Position numbers and translations under genes: made by a program. The notes beneath the pieces are model-generated. The model saw only the letters and a program-made list of their open reading frames with translations. It had not been told where the DNA came from and made no database searches. DNA of 46,158 nucleotides from a virus: positions 1 through 46,158 of the IMG/VR virus record IMGVR_UViG_3300032675_000040; one strand, written 5' to 3'. Positions 38,921 to 46,158 of this stretch are shown here, piece by piece (the first letter of the stretch is position 1; every line of letters starts with the position of its first letter).

Positions 38921-39814
38921 TTACCAGTTGTTCCAGAGGTTAATTACTGCATTGATGAAAGCCTCTCCGTTCGCTTCTGGCCAACAGGTAAGTGAATCGT
39001 CGCGCAGCAGATAGTACAACTCGTTTGCACAGACAAATTTTGTCTTGTCCGCCTCTGTCTGAATCCAATTAAATGCGTTGATGAAGCAATCGCCGTAGCT
39101 CGATCCAAATTTTTCTTCCGGTACGTTGTAAAGCAATCCCTCGATGTAGTAAGAGGGAGCGCCACCTTCTTCAAGAAGACCGTTGACGACGAGATGGCTA
39201 CGCATATTCTTCAGGACGCGCATCATCGGCTTCAACCATTTGTTGGCATTCTGGTGCTTCGTCGTAAGATTTTTGCGGTGCTGTTTTGGATAGTTGTCGA
39301 CTCGAATACCAGCAGACGTAAAAAAGCAGATGCCGTCGGTGTAGTTTTCTAAGCTTGAGTTCTTGAACGAATGGTAGCGACGGAATGCCGTGGCAACTAT
39401 CACATCAGCCTTGCGGCGATTGCCGTGTGCTGCAATGGAAATTGCCTTTTTACCGTCCTTGACGTCATCACCATACTGGTCGGTCAATACCTTTAGTACG
39501 TCGCGCTTGAAATCCGAATGGCAGTATGTTGCATCTGAATACATCCGTTTGTAGTTTGATTTCTCATCCTCGTTGAGTGATTCCAGATCACTGTAAAAAC
39601 AATCGTCGATTTTAATTACGATATCGACATCGCTCTCTGCGAATATATTCGTGTCATTGCCGTATGAGCCTTGCAAAAAGCACTCGAAATTTCTGTCTCC
39701 ATACTGCGTAGTCGAGGCTTCCAGCACATTCTTTATGCTGTTGTAGGTGCTGCTTGATTGCGTTATCGAGCCTTGGTGTGACCACGTTTCCAACTGAGAT
39801 TCAGGTATACCCAC
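38921..39814 (-). CDS. CBASS CD-NTase (cyclic oligonucleotide synthase)
   Basis: 297 residues from a GTG start with GGGAGG a few bases upstream; the longer frame to 39919 overlaps capV and lacks this signal. A nucleotidyltransferase core of SMODS type is clear: [10 protein letters not shown] with GSY at 49-51, D62 and D64 in ESDVDIVI, and a third Asp D137 in RRKADVIVA. The enzyme makes a cyclic nucleotide signal on phage infection. It lies 10 nt downstream of capV in the same direction, as in capV-first CBASS operons. No cap2/cap3 or other accessory genes are present, so this is a type I (two-gene) CBASS. The C-terminal half is helical. Signal identity cannot be read from sequence. Confidence 0.88.
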   Translation of the reverse strand: MGIPESQLETWSHQGSITQSSSTYNSIKNVLEASTTQYGDRNFECFLQGSYGNDTNIFAESDVDIVIKIDDCFYSDLESLNEDEKSNYKRMYSDATYCHSDFKRDVLKVLTDQYGDDVKDGKKAISIAAHGNRRKADVIVATAFRRYHSFKNSSLENYTDGICFFTSAGIRVDNYPKQHRKNLTTKHQNANKWLKPMMRVLKNMRSHLVVNGLLEEGGAPSYYIEGLLYNVPEEKFGSSYGDCFINAFNWIQTEADKTKFVCANELYYLLRDDSLTCWPEANGEAFINAVINLWNNW

Positions 39815-39824
39815 ATTGCCTCCC

Positions 39825-40781
39825 TCACATAAGGAATTTCTTAAGATCAACCTCACGCGATGCAAACGACTCTCGCCCTCGTTGCCGCAGGATGTTGAGC
39901 TTCTCAAGGTCGTGCTCAAGAAGATCGGTTGCCATCTCAGGGCGCTCGAAAATATCGCTGATCCGAATAGTCGGTACGTCCTTGAACAGAATGGTCCGCA
40001 ACTGATCCATCGACTGCGTATTGATTTCGAGTGTTTTCTGAAGCAACTCGATGCTGTTGAACGGGAATTTCTTCACCAACCACATAAGCAGTTTCTTTGG
40101 CTCTGGATAAACACCGACGCCGACGTTGATCACCCGCAAGTTCCTATGGTCTTTCTTAAGCGCCGCGACTGCATCGGCGATTGCGTAGAGCGTCGGATTG
40201 TTTGCACAGTAGCCACCGTCTATCAGCTCGATCTTGTCGCCAGCAGACGTGGTCACGACCTTGCGCTCAAAGAATGGGAATGCCGAACACGATGCCTGCA
40301 CTGCATCCGCGACGGATACGCCAAAACCAGGTACGAAGGTGCCCAGCATTCCATGTGCTTGTTGTATATTCCCCTTGAAAATCATCGGCCTTTCTGTCAT
40401 CCACTTCGCCGTGACCACACCGATCCCAGTTTTCACGTCGGCGAAGGTTTTATCAGTGAAAACTGACTTGGCAAGACCCGCTAAAGCAGTAGTGCGACCC
40501 GCCTGAGTGCGGCGCGACATGACAGTCGGTACATGCTCTTTGTAGAGGTCGTGGATTTGGTCAACATCGTAGCCAAGGGAGATGAGCGCCGCGATGATTG
40601 CCCCAGTGCTCGTGCCAAAAACAAGGTCGAATCGCTTGTAGAGTGGGCAGCCCAGCATTGCCTCAATTTCTTTGAGGACTCCGAGCGTGTAAAAGCCCTT
40701 TGCACCGCCCCCGTCGAGTGCAAGGATGCGGCAAAGGCCATCACTTTCGTATTCTCTATTGAGCGATGATCGCGGGCCCAT
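39825..40781 (-). CDS. capV: CBASS effector: CapV-type patatin-like phospholipase
   Basis: 318 residues. The Ser-Asp dyad is intact: GTSTG with S58 and DGG with D188, plus the oxyanion motif DGGGAKG at 23-29. CapV enzymes are switched on by the cyclic dinucleotide from the CD-NTase and degrade the membrane, killing the infected cell. The gene precedes the CD-NTase by 10 nt on the same strand. It starts at ATG 40781 with a weak AGAG box. DNA is visibly more AT-rich than the phage genes. Downstream of hsdR in the same orientation, so it may share the restriction promoter. Confidence 0.9.
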   Translation of the reverse strand: MGPRSSLNREYESDGLCRILALDGGGAKGFYTLGVLKEIEAMLGCPLYKRFDLVFGTSTGAIIAALISLGYDVDQIHDLYKEHVPTVMSRRTQAGRTTALAGLAKSVFTDKTFADVKTGIGVVTAKWMTERPMIFKGNIQQAHGMLGTFVPGFGVSVADAVQASCSAFPFFERKVVTTSAGDKIELIDGGYCANNPTLYAIADAVAALKKDHRNLRVINVGVGVYPEPKKLLMWLVKKFPFNSIELLQKTLEINTQSMDQLRTILFKDVPTIRISDIFERPEMATDLLEHDLEKLNILRQRGRESFASREVDLKKFLM

Positions 40782-40888
40782 CTTTTTCTCTTATTGGAGC
40801 AAAGGTCCAGGTTGGTGTAGAAACGATCACAACAATATCCGTATCCGCCAGCAGCCATATGGCCTTAAGCGAAGAGGGGTGTTTGGTC

Positions 40889-41020
40889 TTAGCCATTGCC
40901 AACTCCACTGCCATGTCTCGGCATGTTCCACATCGACGACAACGTCGCGGTCTGCTGCAGCACCGTTTGTACTGCTGCGTCTTGCAGATCAGGCGTGTAG
41001 CCGACGGATGAAGAACACAT
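40889..41020 (-). pseudogene. Remnant of a different type I restriction subunit C-terminus
   Basis: In the 238-nt gap between hsdR and capV, starting at an ATG that overlaps the hsdR stop (TGATG), the - strand reads VGYTPDLQDAAVQTVLQQTA, ending 43 residues on at a TAA. This string matches what I remember of the C-terminal end of EcoEI/HindI-like HsdR (DUF3387) proteins (YPPDLQDAAVQTVLQQAE). The hsdR upstream is a different, EcoR124-like type whose own C-terminus is complete. So the piece is probably the scar of an older restriction gene replaced at this locus. Too short to function. Confidence 0.45.
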
Positions 41021-44000
41021 CAGACCTTCCCCCCCACACCTTTGAACTTCTCAACGAAAGCAGCAATTTTCTGGAAAACGCTTTGCTTTTTGGTCAGGTA
41101 TTGCGGATTAAGCGGGCTCATTTTGGGCAGAACGGCATTGAGCTCAGTGCCATTATCACTGGCGAACTCACGTTTTAGCGAGGTAGTGATATAGCGTCTG
41201 GCCGCCTCTGCATTCAGGTTCTCGGCGTTAATCAGCTCGTGTGCCTCACGCTGTTGTTCCGCTTGGGCAAAGGTGAAGAAGGCGTCAATCACACTGGCCT
41301 TATCGCCAATCTGGTCCAGGTCAGTTTGGTTAATAAAATCAACCAGCAGGCTTTCTTTGGCGCGGTTGCCCAGGCTCGCGCGGATCACCCGACGTACGTC
41401 TTCAACCAGTGAGGCTTTGTCCTTGACCTTTTTACTATTCTCAAAAATCAATTCCAGAATGTAGTCCAGGTTGATCTCTTGTGACTTCAGCAGATCTACC
41501 TCAAAGACCACGTCATCCCAATCGATAGTGGCTTTTTCTTTTTCAGTGGAAGATTTTTCCCGACGAAGCCAATCGCGAACATCGTTGTAAGTTGAACGGT
41601 AGTCCTGAATTTTCCGTTCAGCCGGTAACTTGATCGCTTGCAGCGCTGCCAGATCCTCATCGCTTAAATAATGCTTGGCCTTGAACTCCTCAACCACCAC
41701 AGGATCATTTATGTCGACGTTTTGCAAGGCCTTCAGACTGGCAAATTCATCGTAGTTTTGCAGCACGTTTTCAACGCGCAAATACTCACCAAACAGCTTC
41801 GCGAAAGCCTTTTTGTCGGACTCTTTTTCAATGGCTGCAGGATCAGGAAAGCGCTGCTCCAACTCCTTCACCACCTCCACAAACCCACGTCGCGCTTCAC
41901 CGGTCACCAAGTCGGTAAAGCCTTCCATGTATTCCTTGTAGCTCTTTTCCAGCACCACGTTCTTGGTGTTTTTATCGCCAAACAAGGTGATGGCGTCAAT
42001 CGTCGCCTGCTCCAAATCGCGGAAGGTAACGATATTGCCGAAGGTTTTAGTGGCGTCAAAAATACGGTTGGTGCGCGAATAGGCCTGCATCAAACCGTGG
42101 TAGCGCAAGTTTTTATCAACAAACAAGGTGTTCAGCGTGGGGGCATCAAAGCCGGTCAGGAACATGCCCACCACAATCAGCAGGTCGATTTCCTTAGTCT
42201 TAACTTGCTTGGCAAGATCGCGGTAATAGTTCTGAAAACCATTGCTATCCACGCTGAAGTTGGTTTTGAACAGCGCGTTATAGTCAGCTATGGCCGCGCT
42301 TAAAAACTCTTTGGCGCTGCTATTCATGGCTGAAACATCAAAGCTTTCATCCAGAATATCGCCTACGGCATCCTGTTCTTCATTGGCCGCAAACGAGAAG
42401 ATGGTGGCGACTTTCAGTGGCTTATCACTGCCTTTTTGCAAATCCATGAAAGACTCGTAATACAGCTTGGCGGCATCCACGCTGCTCACGGCAAACATGG
42501 CATTAAAACCCTTGGCACCCGCTTGCAAGCGATGGGTTTTTTGCCGGAAGTTATTCAGGATGTACTGCGAAATCTCGCGAATACGGTCGGGGTGCAACAA
42601 GGCTTGCTTGTTTTCCGCCGCGCTGAGTTTTTTCTCGTCCTGCTCACTTTCAATTGCTTTGAAGTGCGGGCGCACATCGTTGTAGTCTACCTTGAACTTG
42701 AGCACCTTTTCATCACGAATGGCGTCGGTGATCACATACGAATGCAACTCCCGACCGAACACGCTGGCAGTGGTGTCCGCACCCAGGGCGTTCTGCGGGA
42801 AAATCGGCGTGCCGGTAAAGCCAAACTGATAGAACTTTTTGAACTTCTTCTTCAGGTTTTTCTGAGCTTCACCAAACTGGCTGCGATGGCATTCATCAAA
42901 AATAAACACCACCTGCTTGTTATAGATGGGCAGGTCGCCTTCGCCTTTCATCAGGTTATTGAGCTTCTGGATCGTGGTGACGACGATCTTGTTGTCGTCC
43001 TTATCTAGGTTACGCTTTAGGCCAGCGGTGCTGTCAGAGCCATTCACGCTATCCGGCGAAAAGCGCTGGTATTCCTTCATGGTCTGGTAATCCAGGTCTT
43101 TACGATCCACCACGAAGAACACCTTGTCGATGAACTCCAGTTCAGTGGCCAAACGTGCCGCTTTAAAGCTGGTCAGGGTCTTGCCCGAACCGGTGGTGTG
43201 CCAGATAAAGCCACCGCCCTCTAGATGGCTCCAGCTCTTGGCCTGATAGGCGCTGTTGATTTTCCACAAGATGCGCTCGGTGGCGGCAATCTGGTACGGG
43301 CGCATCACCAGCAGCGCATTGCTGACATCAAACACCGAATAATGCAGCAACACATTGAGCAGGGTGTTTTTCTGAAAGAACGTAGCGGTAAAGTCTTTCA
43401 GGTCTTTGATCAGGCTGTTATCCGCCTTCGCCCAGTTCATGGTGAAGTCGAAGCTGTTTTTGTTGCGCTGCGTGGTGTTGGCAAAATAACGGCTATCGGT
43501 GCCGTTGGAGATCACAAACAGCTGCAAATACTTGAACAAGGAATGCTCGCTGTTGAAGCTCTCTTTGCTGTAGCGGTGCACCTGATTAAAGGCTTCACGA
43601 ATGGCTACGCCGCGTTTTTTCAGCTCCACCTGCACCAGCGGCAGGCCATTGACCAAGATCGTCACATCGTAGCGGTTGGCGTGGCTGCCCGTTTGCTCAA
43701 ACTGCTTGATCACCTGCACCTTATTGCGAGCAATATTCTTTTTATCCAGCAGGTAGATGTTCTGAATATGACCATCGTCAAACACAAAATCATGGATATA
43801 GTCATCATGAATTTTGCGGGTTTTATCGACGATGCTGTCGCTGGGCCTGTCCAACCACGCCTCCACGAAACGTAGCCACTCACCGTCGGCAAATTGCATG
43901 TTGTTCAATGCCTGCAACTGCTCGCGCACGTTGGACAGCAGCTTCTCGGGCGTGTTTAAACCGAGGGCATACTCGTAGCCCTGATTCTGCAAGTCCTGAA

Positions 44001-44121
44001 TAAACTCCCGCTCCAGATCGCCTTCGCTCTGGTAGGTTTCAGCAACCTTCCATTCTTGGACGTACTTATCCAGAACAATGAAGCTGTTCGATTCGGCAAT
44101 GGGTTTGGTGTAATCAACCAT
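41020..44121 (-). CDS. hsdR: Type I restriction enzyme R subunit (EcoR124-like, type IC)
   Basis: 1033 residues from ATG 44121 (AGGAAG upstream, 8-nt overlap with the previous gene). The N-terminal nuclease has D152, E166 and K168 in YDVTILV ... VQVELKK, the PD-(D/E)XK set. The motor has Walker [10 protein letters not shown] at 309-317, DECH at 409-412, and later [10 protein letters not shown]. The C-terminal helical domain that contacts HsdM is present in full. It translocates and cuts DNA lacking the methylation pattern set by HsdM/HsdS. No breakage is seen, so the enzyme should be active. Confidence 0.94.
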   Translation of the reverse strand: MVDYTKPIAESNSFIVLDKYVQEWKVAETYQSEGDLEREFIQDLQNQGYEYALGLNTPEKLLSNVREQLQALNNMQFADGEWLRFVEAWLDRPSDSIVDKTRKIHDDYIHDFVFDDGHIQNIYLLDKKNIARNKVQVIKQFEQTGSHANRYDVTILVNGLPLVQVELKKRGVAIREAFNQVHRYSKESFNSEHSLFKYLQLFVISNGTDSRYFANTTQRNKNSFDFTMNWAKADNSLIKDLKDFTATFFQKNTLLNVLLHYSVFDVSNALLVMRPYQIAATERILWKINSAYQAKSWSHLEGGGFIWHTTGSGKTLTSFKAARLATELEFIDKVFFVVDRKDLDYQTMKEYQRFSPDSVNGSDSTAGLKRNLDKDDNKIVVTTIQKLNNLMKGEGDLPIYNKQVVFIFDECHRSQFGEAQKNLKKKFKKFYQFGFTGTPIFPQNALGADTTASVFGRELHSYVITDAIRDEKVLKFKVDYNDVRPHFKAIESEQDEKKLSAAENKQALLHPDRIREISQYILNNFRQKTHRLQAGAKGFNAMFAVSSVDAAKLYYESFMDLQKGSDKPLKVATIFSFAANEEQDAVGDILDESFDVSAMNSSAKEFLSAAIADYNALFKTNFSVDSNGFQNYYRDLAKQVKTKEIDLLIVVGMFLTGFDAPTLNTLFVDKNLRYHGLMQAYSRTNRIFDATKTFGNIVTFRDLEQATIDAITLFGDKNTKNVVLEKSYKEYMEGFTDLVTGEARRGFVEVVKELEQRFPDPAAIEKESDKKAFAKLFGEYLRVENVLQNYDEFASLKALQNVDINDPVVVEEFKAKHYLSDEDLAALQAIKLPAERKIQDYRSTYNDVRDWLRREKSSTEKEKATIDWDDVVFEVDLLKSQEINLDYILELIFENSKKVKDKASLVEDVRRVIRASLGNRAKESLLVDFINQTDLDQIGDKASVIDAFFTFAQAEQQREAHELINAENLNAEAARRYITTSLKREFASDNGTELNAVLPKMSPLNPQYLTKKQSVFQKIAAFVEKFKGVGGKV

Positions 44122-45328
44122 TTTGTTCTTCCTGCTGCCAAAAGCCATAGTTGCTTTTCAAGTGATCGAGCAATAATTTGACCGTCGCCTTCTCCGCTTG
44201 CGTTGGTTCCGCAACGGTTTCATTGGATAGCGTGCTATGGCTTGTAAAATTGATAATTCTGCTTAGATAGAGCTGTTTGTCATCAGGCAGAAGCTCCGAC
44301 CACTTTGGATAGCCCAGAAAGCTGGCCGTTTTCTCGTAGAGATTCCGCAGCAGCGTGAAGTGATACTTTTCAATCTTGTTGTCCGCAATCGCCTGTTCAA
44401 TGGTTCGCTTTAAATGCAGATGATAGGAAAAGCTCTTGTTGGAATCACCAGGTTTTTCGGTGAGGGCAAAGCTACCATCTTCAAATCGATCCAGCATGTA
44501 GCAGGTTTTGCCGTTCAGCTCATTGAAAAGCACGTTATAAAACAGGGGGCTGTGCGTCGTAACGATAAATTTCAGAGAAGATTGACTGAGTTTGATCAAG
44601 CTCGCCAAGTTGACTGCTAGCTCAATCAAATGGGTTTCATCCAGCGAACTGACTGGATCGTCGATAAAAACATATTCAAGCTGATCAAACTGGTTTGTTT
44701 CTCGCTCGCCGTGGTCGGCAACATTGAGGATCGTCACCACCTGATCCAGTAGCGAGTAAAAAATACTCCAGATGAAATTGTTTTCTTCCGCCTTGGAGAT
44801 TTTAATATTTCCGGAGTGCTCATTATCGCCACGCTCCAGCGAGAAAGTTACCTCCGAAAATGCTTTGACAGTGATCTCTTTGTCGTCCTCGCCTTTTACT
44901 TTATATTCTTCGTTGAATCGCGGCGTAAGTTTGTCGCTGGCGTAGCGTTGAAAGCTGGTAATGATGTTTCGATCTTGCCCCTGATCTTTCAGCACCCAGT
45001 CGGTAAACGAGTTGGGCTGGATTTTCAGCTTGTGCTCGGCGTCCAGCTCCAGGTCGTTATCCCAGTAAAATAAATCTTCCGTGAGAGCGTTGTAATACAG
45101 GATTTTATTACGCGACAGCTCAGGCTGATCGCCCTCATTGTCATAGGCTTTCGGCGCGATCAGCTGTTTGAATTCCCTTGAAAGGCGTGTTTTTCCCGTG
45201 CCGTTGAAGGCATAGATCAGCTGCACTTTAGGAACCTGCGTTACCACCTCGACTTCAGTCGTTTTCTTATTCTTAACTGTTCTTGGTGCACTCAATTGCT
45301 GTGCAATTTCCGTTAAAGTCTTGCCCAT
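44114..45328 (-). CDS. prrC: PrrC-type anticodon nuclease (ABC-ATPase, tRNA cleaving)
   Basis: 404 residues, close to PrrC (about 396). N-terminal ABC-type ATPase: Walker A region [11 protein letters not shown] at 40-50 and Walker [12 protein letters not shown]. The C-terminal domain contains R328, E332 and H364 in [12 protein letters not shown] ... INFTSHS. PrrC's catalytic triad is, as I recall, R320-E324-H356, and the spacings (4 and 32) are identical here. In E. coli prrC sits between hsdS and hsdR of a type IC system, exactly the order found here. The nuclease is held inactive by the restriction complex and cleaves tRNA-Lys when a phage inhibits restriction. Overlaps hsdR by 8 nt. Confidence 0.85.
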   Translation of the reverse strand: MGKTLTEIAQQLSAPRTVKNKKTTEVEVVTQVPKVQLIYAFNGTGKTRLSREFKQLIAPKAYDNEGDQPELSRNKILYYNALTEDLFYWDNDLELDAEHKLKIQPNSFTDWVLKDQGQDRNIITSFQRYASDKLTPRFNEEYKVKGEDDKEITVKAFSEVTFSLERGDNEHSGNIKISKAEENNFIWSIFYSLLDQVVTILNVADHGERETNQFDQLEYVFIDDPVSSLDETHLIELAVNLASLIKLSQSSLKFIVTTHSPLFYNVLFNELNGKTCYMLDRFEDGSFALTEKPGDSNKSFSYHLHLKRTIEQAIADNKIEKYHFTLLRNLYEKTASFLGYPKWSELLPDDKQLYLSRIINFTSHSTLSNETVAEPTQAEKATVKLLLDHLKSNYGFWQQEEQNG

Positions 45329-45329
45329 G

Positions 45330-46158
45330 TTATGCCTCTACCTCTTCCTGCTTGGGAAAGCTCAACAGCAAATCGCGGTAATGCTCATATTGCTTTTGGC
45401 GCAATGCAATTTCGCGTGGCAAGCCTTCTTTGATGGAGTTGGTGAGGGCGTCGAATTTGTCCAGGATGTCGACGATTCGTTCTTTTTCTTCAGGTGAGGG
45501 ATTTGGAATGCTGATGCCATTTAAATTCTTTTGATTCAGTTTCGGTTGTGCTGCCCCTGAGATATAAGGCGTTAAATCAATACTGTTTAGATAAAATTCA
45601 ACATATCTTCTTTCAGCGTATGTCTCGAATTTGAGCACATGAGCGTGGTTGTTTACCCAGCTTTTCCCGCCAATGCTAAATGCTATTGGCGTGCTTCGTG
45701 CCAGCAAGTTCGCACCATCTTCGGAAACGAGCAAGAAATCACCATCGAAGATATAGTCTTTGACGTAATCGACAATGCCTGATGCACCATAGTATGGAAT
45801 ATCACCCGGATCTCTTAAACCACTCGTAATAGGTTTTCTCATCGAATCAAGATTCTCTGCCAGCTCCCCCAACGTCTTCCACTCCACGTCCCCATCTTCA
45901 AAACTCAACAACTGGTCGCGATAGTAGTCGTATTGTTTTTTGCGGGCGGTAAGCTCGGCGGTAAGCTCGGCGGTAAGCTCGGTGAAGGCGTCCAAAATGC
46001 GGACGATTTCGGCTTGGATTTCAAGCGATTTTTTGGGGTTTTCTGGGCAGGGGATGGGGATTTTTAGCTCATTCAAGACTGCCTGAGTTTGGCTTGGTAC
46101 GCCGCCCGCTTGGTTCATCTCGCCAAGACCTACCGTTGTTAGGAAGTAGTAAAAGAAT
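45330..46158 (-). CDS. hsdS: Type I specificity subunit, 5' part cut by the window edge
   Basis: The frame stays open to the right edge, so the ATG at 46118 is internal: the residues before it ([11 protein letters not shown]) read as the end of the first target-recognition domain. Then comes the central conserved helix with the repeat [20 protein letters not shown], the second recognition domain (about [17 protein letters not shown] through [20 protein letters not shown]) and the C-terminal helix with [19 protein letters not shown]. The TAEL units mark it as EcoR124/type IC-like. The gene ends 1 nt before prrC. hsdM should lie upstream, outside the window. Confidence 0.9.
   Translation of the reverse strand, partial: FFYYFLTTVGLGEMNQAGGVPSQTQAVLNELKIPIPCPENPKKSLEIQAEIVRILDAFTELTAELTAELTARKKQYDYYRDQLLSFEDGDVEWKTLGELAENLDSMRKPITSGLRDPGDIPYYGASGIVDYVKDYIFDGDFLLVSEDGANLLARSTPIAFSIGGKSWVNNHAHVLKFETYAERRYVEFYLNSIDLTPYISGAAQPKLNQKNLNGISIPNPSPEEKERIVDILDKFDALTNSIKEGLPREIALRQKQYEHYRDLLLSFPKQEEVEA
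45948..45982 (-). repeat. 12-bp tandem repeats encoding TAEL units in hsdS
   Basis: The unit GGTAAGCTCGGC (+ strand) occurs at 45948-45959, 45960-45971 and, with its last base changed, 45972-45983. It encodes the Thr-Ala-Glu-Leu repeat in the spacer helix between the two recognition domains. In EcoR124I/II a change from two to three TAEL units alters the gap length in the recognised sequence. The exact repeats allow slippage here too. Confidence 0.85.

Noticed and set aside
39816-40466. 216-codon + strand frame opposite capV
   Set aside because: Antisense shadow of a patatin gene with intact motifs.
40756-40896. 46-codon - strand frame before capV with GGAG upstream (KHPSSLKAIWLLADTDIVVI)
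   Set aside because: It overlaps both the restriction remnant in another frame and the capV start. A leader peptide is possible but nothing besides the GGAG supports it.
45330-46118. Treating the hsdS frame as a complete 262-residue truncated gene starting at 46118
   Set aside because: The frame continues to the window edge with specificity-subunit-like sequence, so it is cut by the window rather than truncated in nature.

Overview
The window holds most of a tailed-phage genome, almost certainly a prophage, followed by a chromosomal or cargo defence block. The phage part (about 1-38,845) is GC-rich and nearly all on the + strand, with tightly packed ATGA and TGATG overlaps. Its gene types (P27 small terminase, DUF3489, Mu-like contractile tail, Sak4-like recombinase) suggest a Pseudomonadota host, probably beta- or gammaproteobacterial; the species cannot be told. 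No integrase, lysogeny repressor or transposase lies inside the window, so the left end of the element is outside it.

Layout. 1-10,651 is an early/replication block: two unrecognised proteins, small HTH proteins, a Bro-N antirepressor, a P-loop Sak4-like recombinase with an SSB-like partner, a Zn-ribbon protein, a Cas4/RecB-like PD-(D/E)XK nuclease with four Cys, a TOPRIM/D5 primase-helicase and a RuvC-like resolvase. 10,652-13,277 holds an intrinsic terminator, a ParB-methyltransferase fusion, two small genes on the - strand (one DUF3489) and an HNH nuclease. 13,382-22,758 is an HK97-type head module (TerS, a glycosyltransferase-like protein, TerL, portal, S49 protease, major capsid, connectors). 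22,773-33,603 is a Mu-like contractile tail (terminator, DUF2635, sheath, tube, frameshifted chaperone, tape measure, N, P, gp45-gp48 homologues). So the virion is a myovirus with an HK97-type head and a Mu-type tail.

33,622-37,652 is the most unusual part. A short tail-fibre-like protein, whose adhesin is replaced by a Pro-Thr/Pro-Ala stalk ending in 12 prolines, is followed by an unknown protein, an asparagine-synthetase-like PP-loop enzyme without a glutaminase domain, a small Thr/Ser-rich protein, a cupin protein and a prolyl-4-hydroxylase-like oxygenase with all catalytic residues. I propose this is a virion protein modification cassette. 37,705-38,845 looks like the lysis end (TM protein, DUF5675, 3TM-type holin).

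From 38,921 to the right edge everything is on the - strand and visibly more AT-rich. Reading in the direction of transcription (right to left): a type IC-like HsdS (cut by the window edge, with TAEL repeats), a PrrC-type anticodon nuclease, HsdR, a remnant of a different HsdR C-terminus, then a two-gene CBASS (CapV patatin phospholipase and a CD-NTase). This stacks restriction, tRNA-cleaving suicide and cyclic-nucleotide-triggered membrane destruction. hsdM is expected just beyond the right edge.
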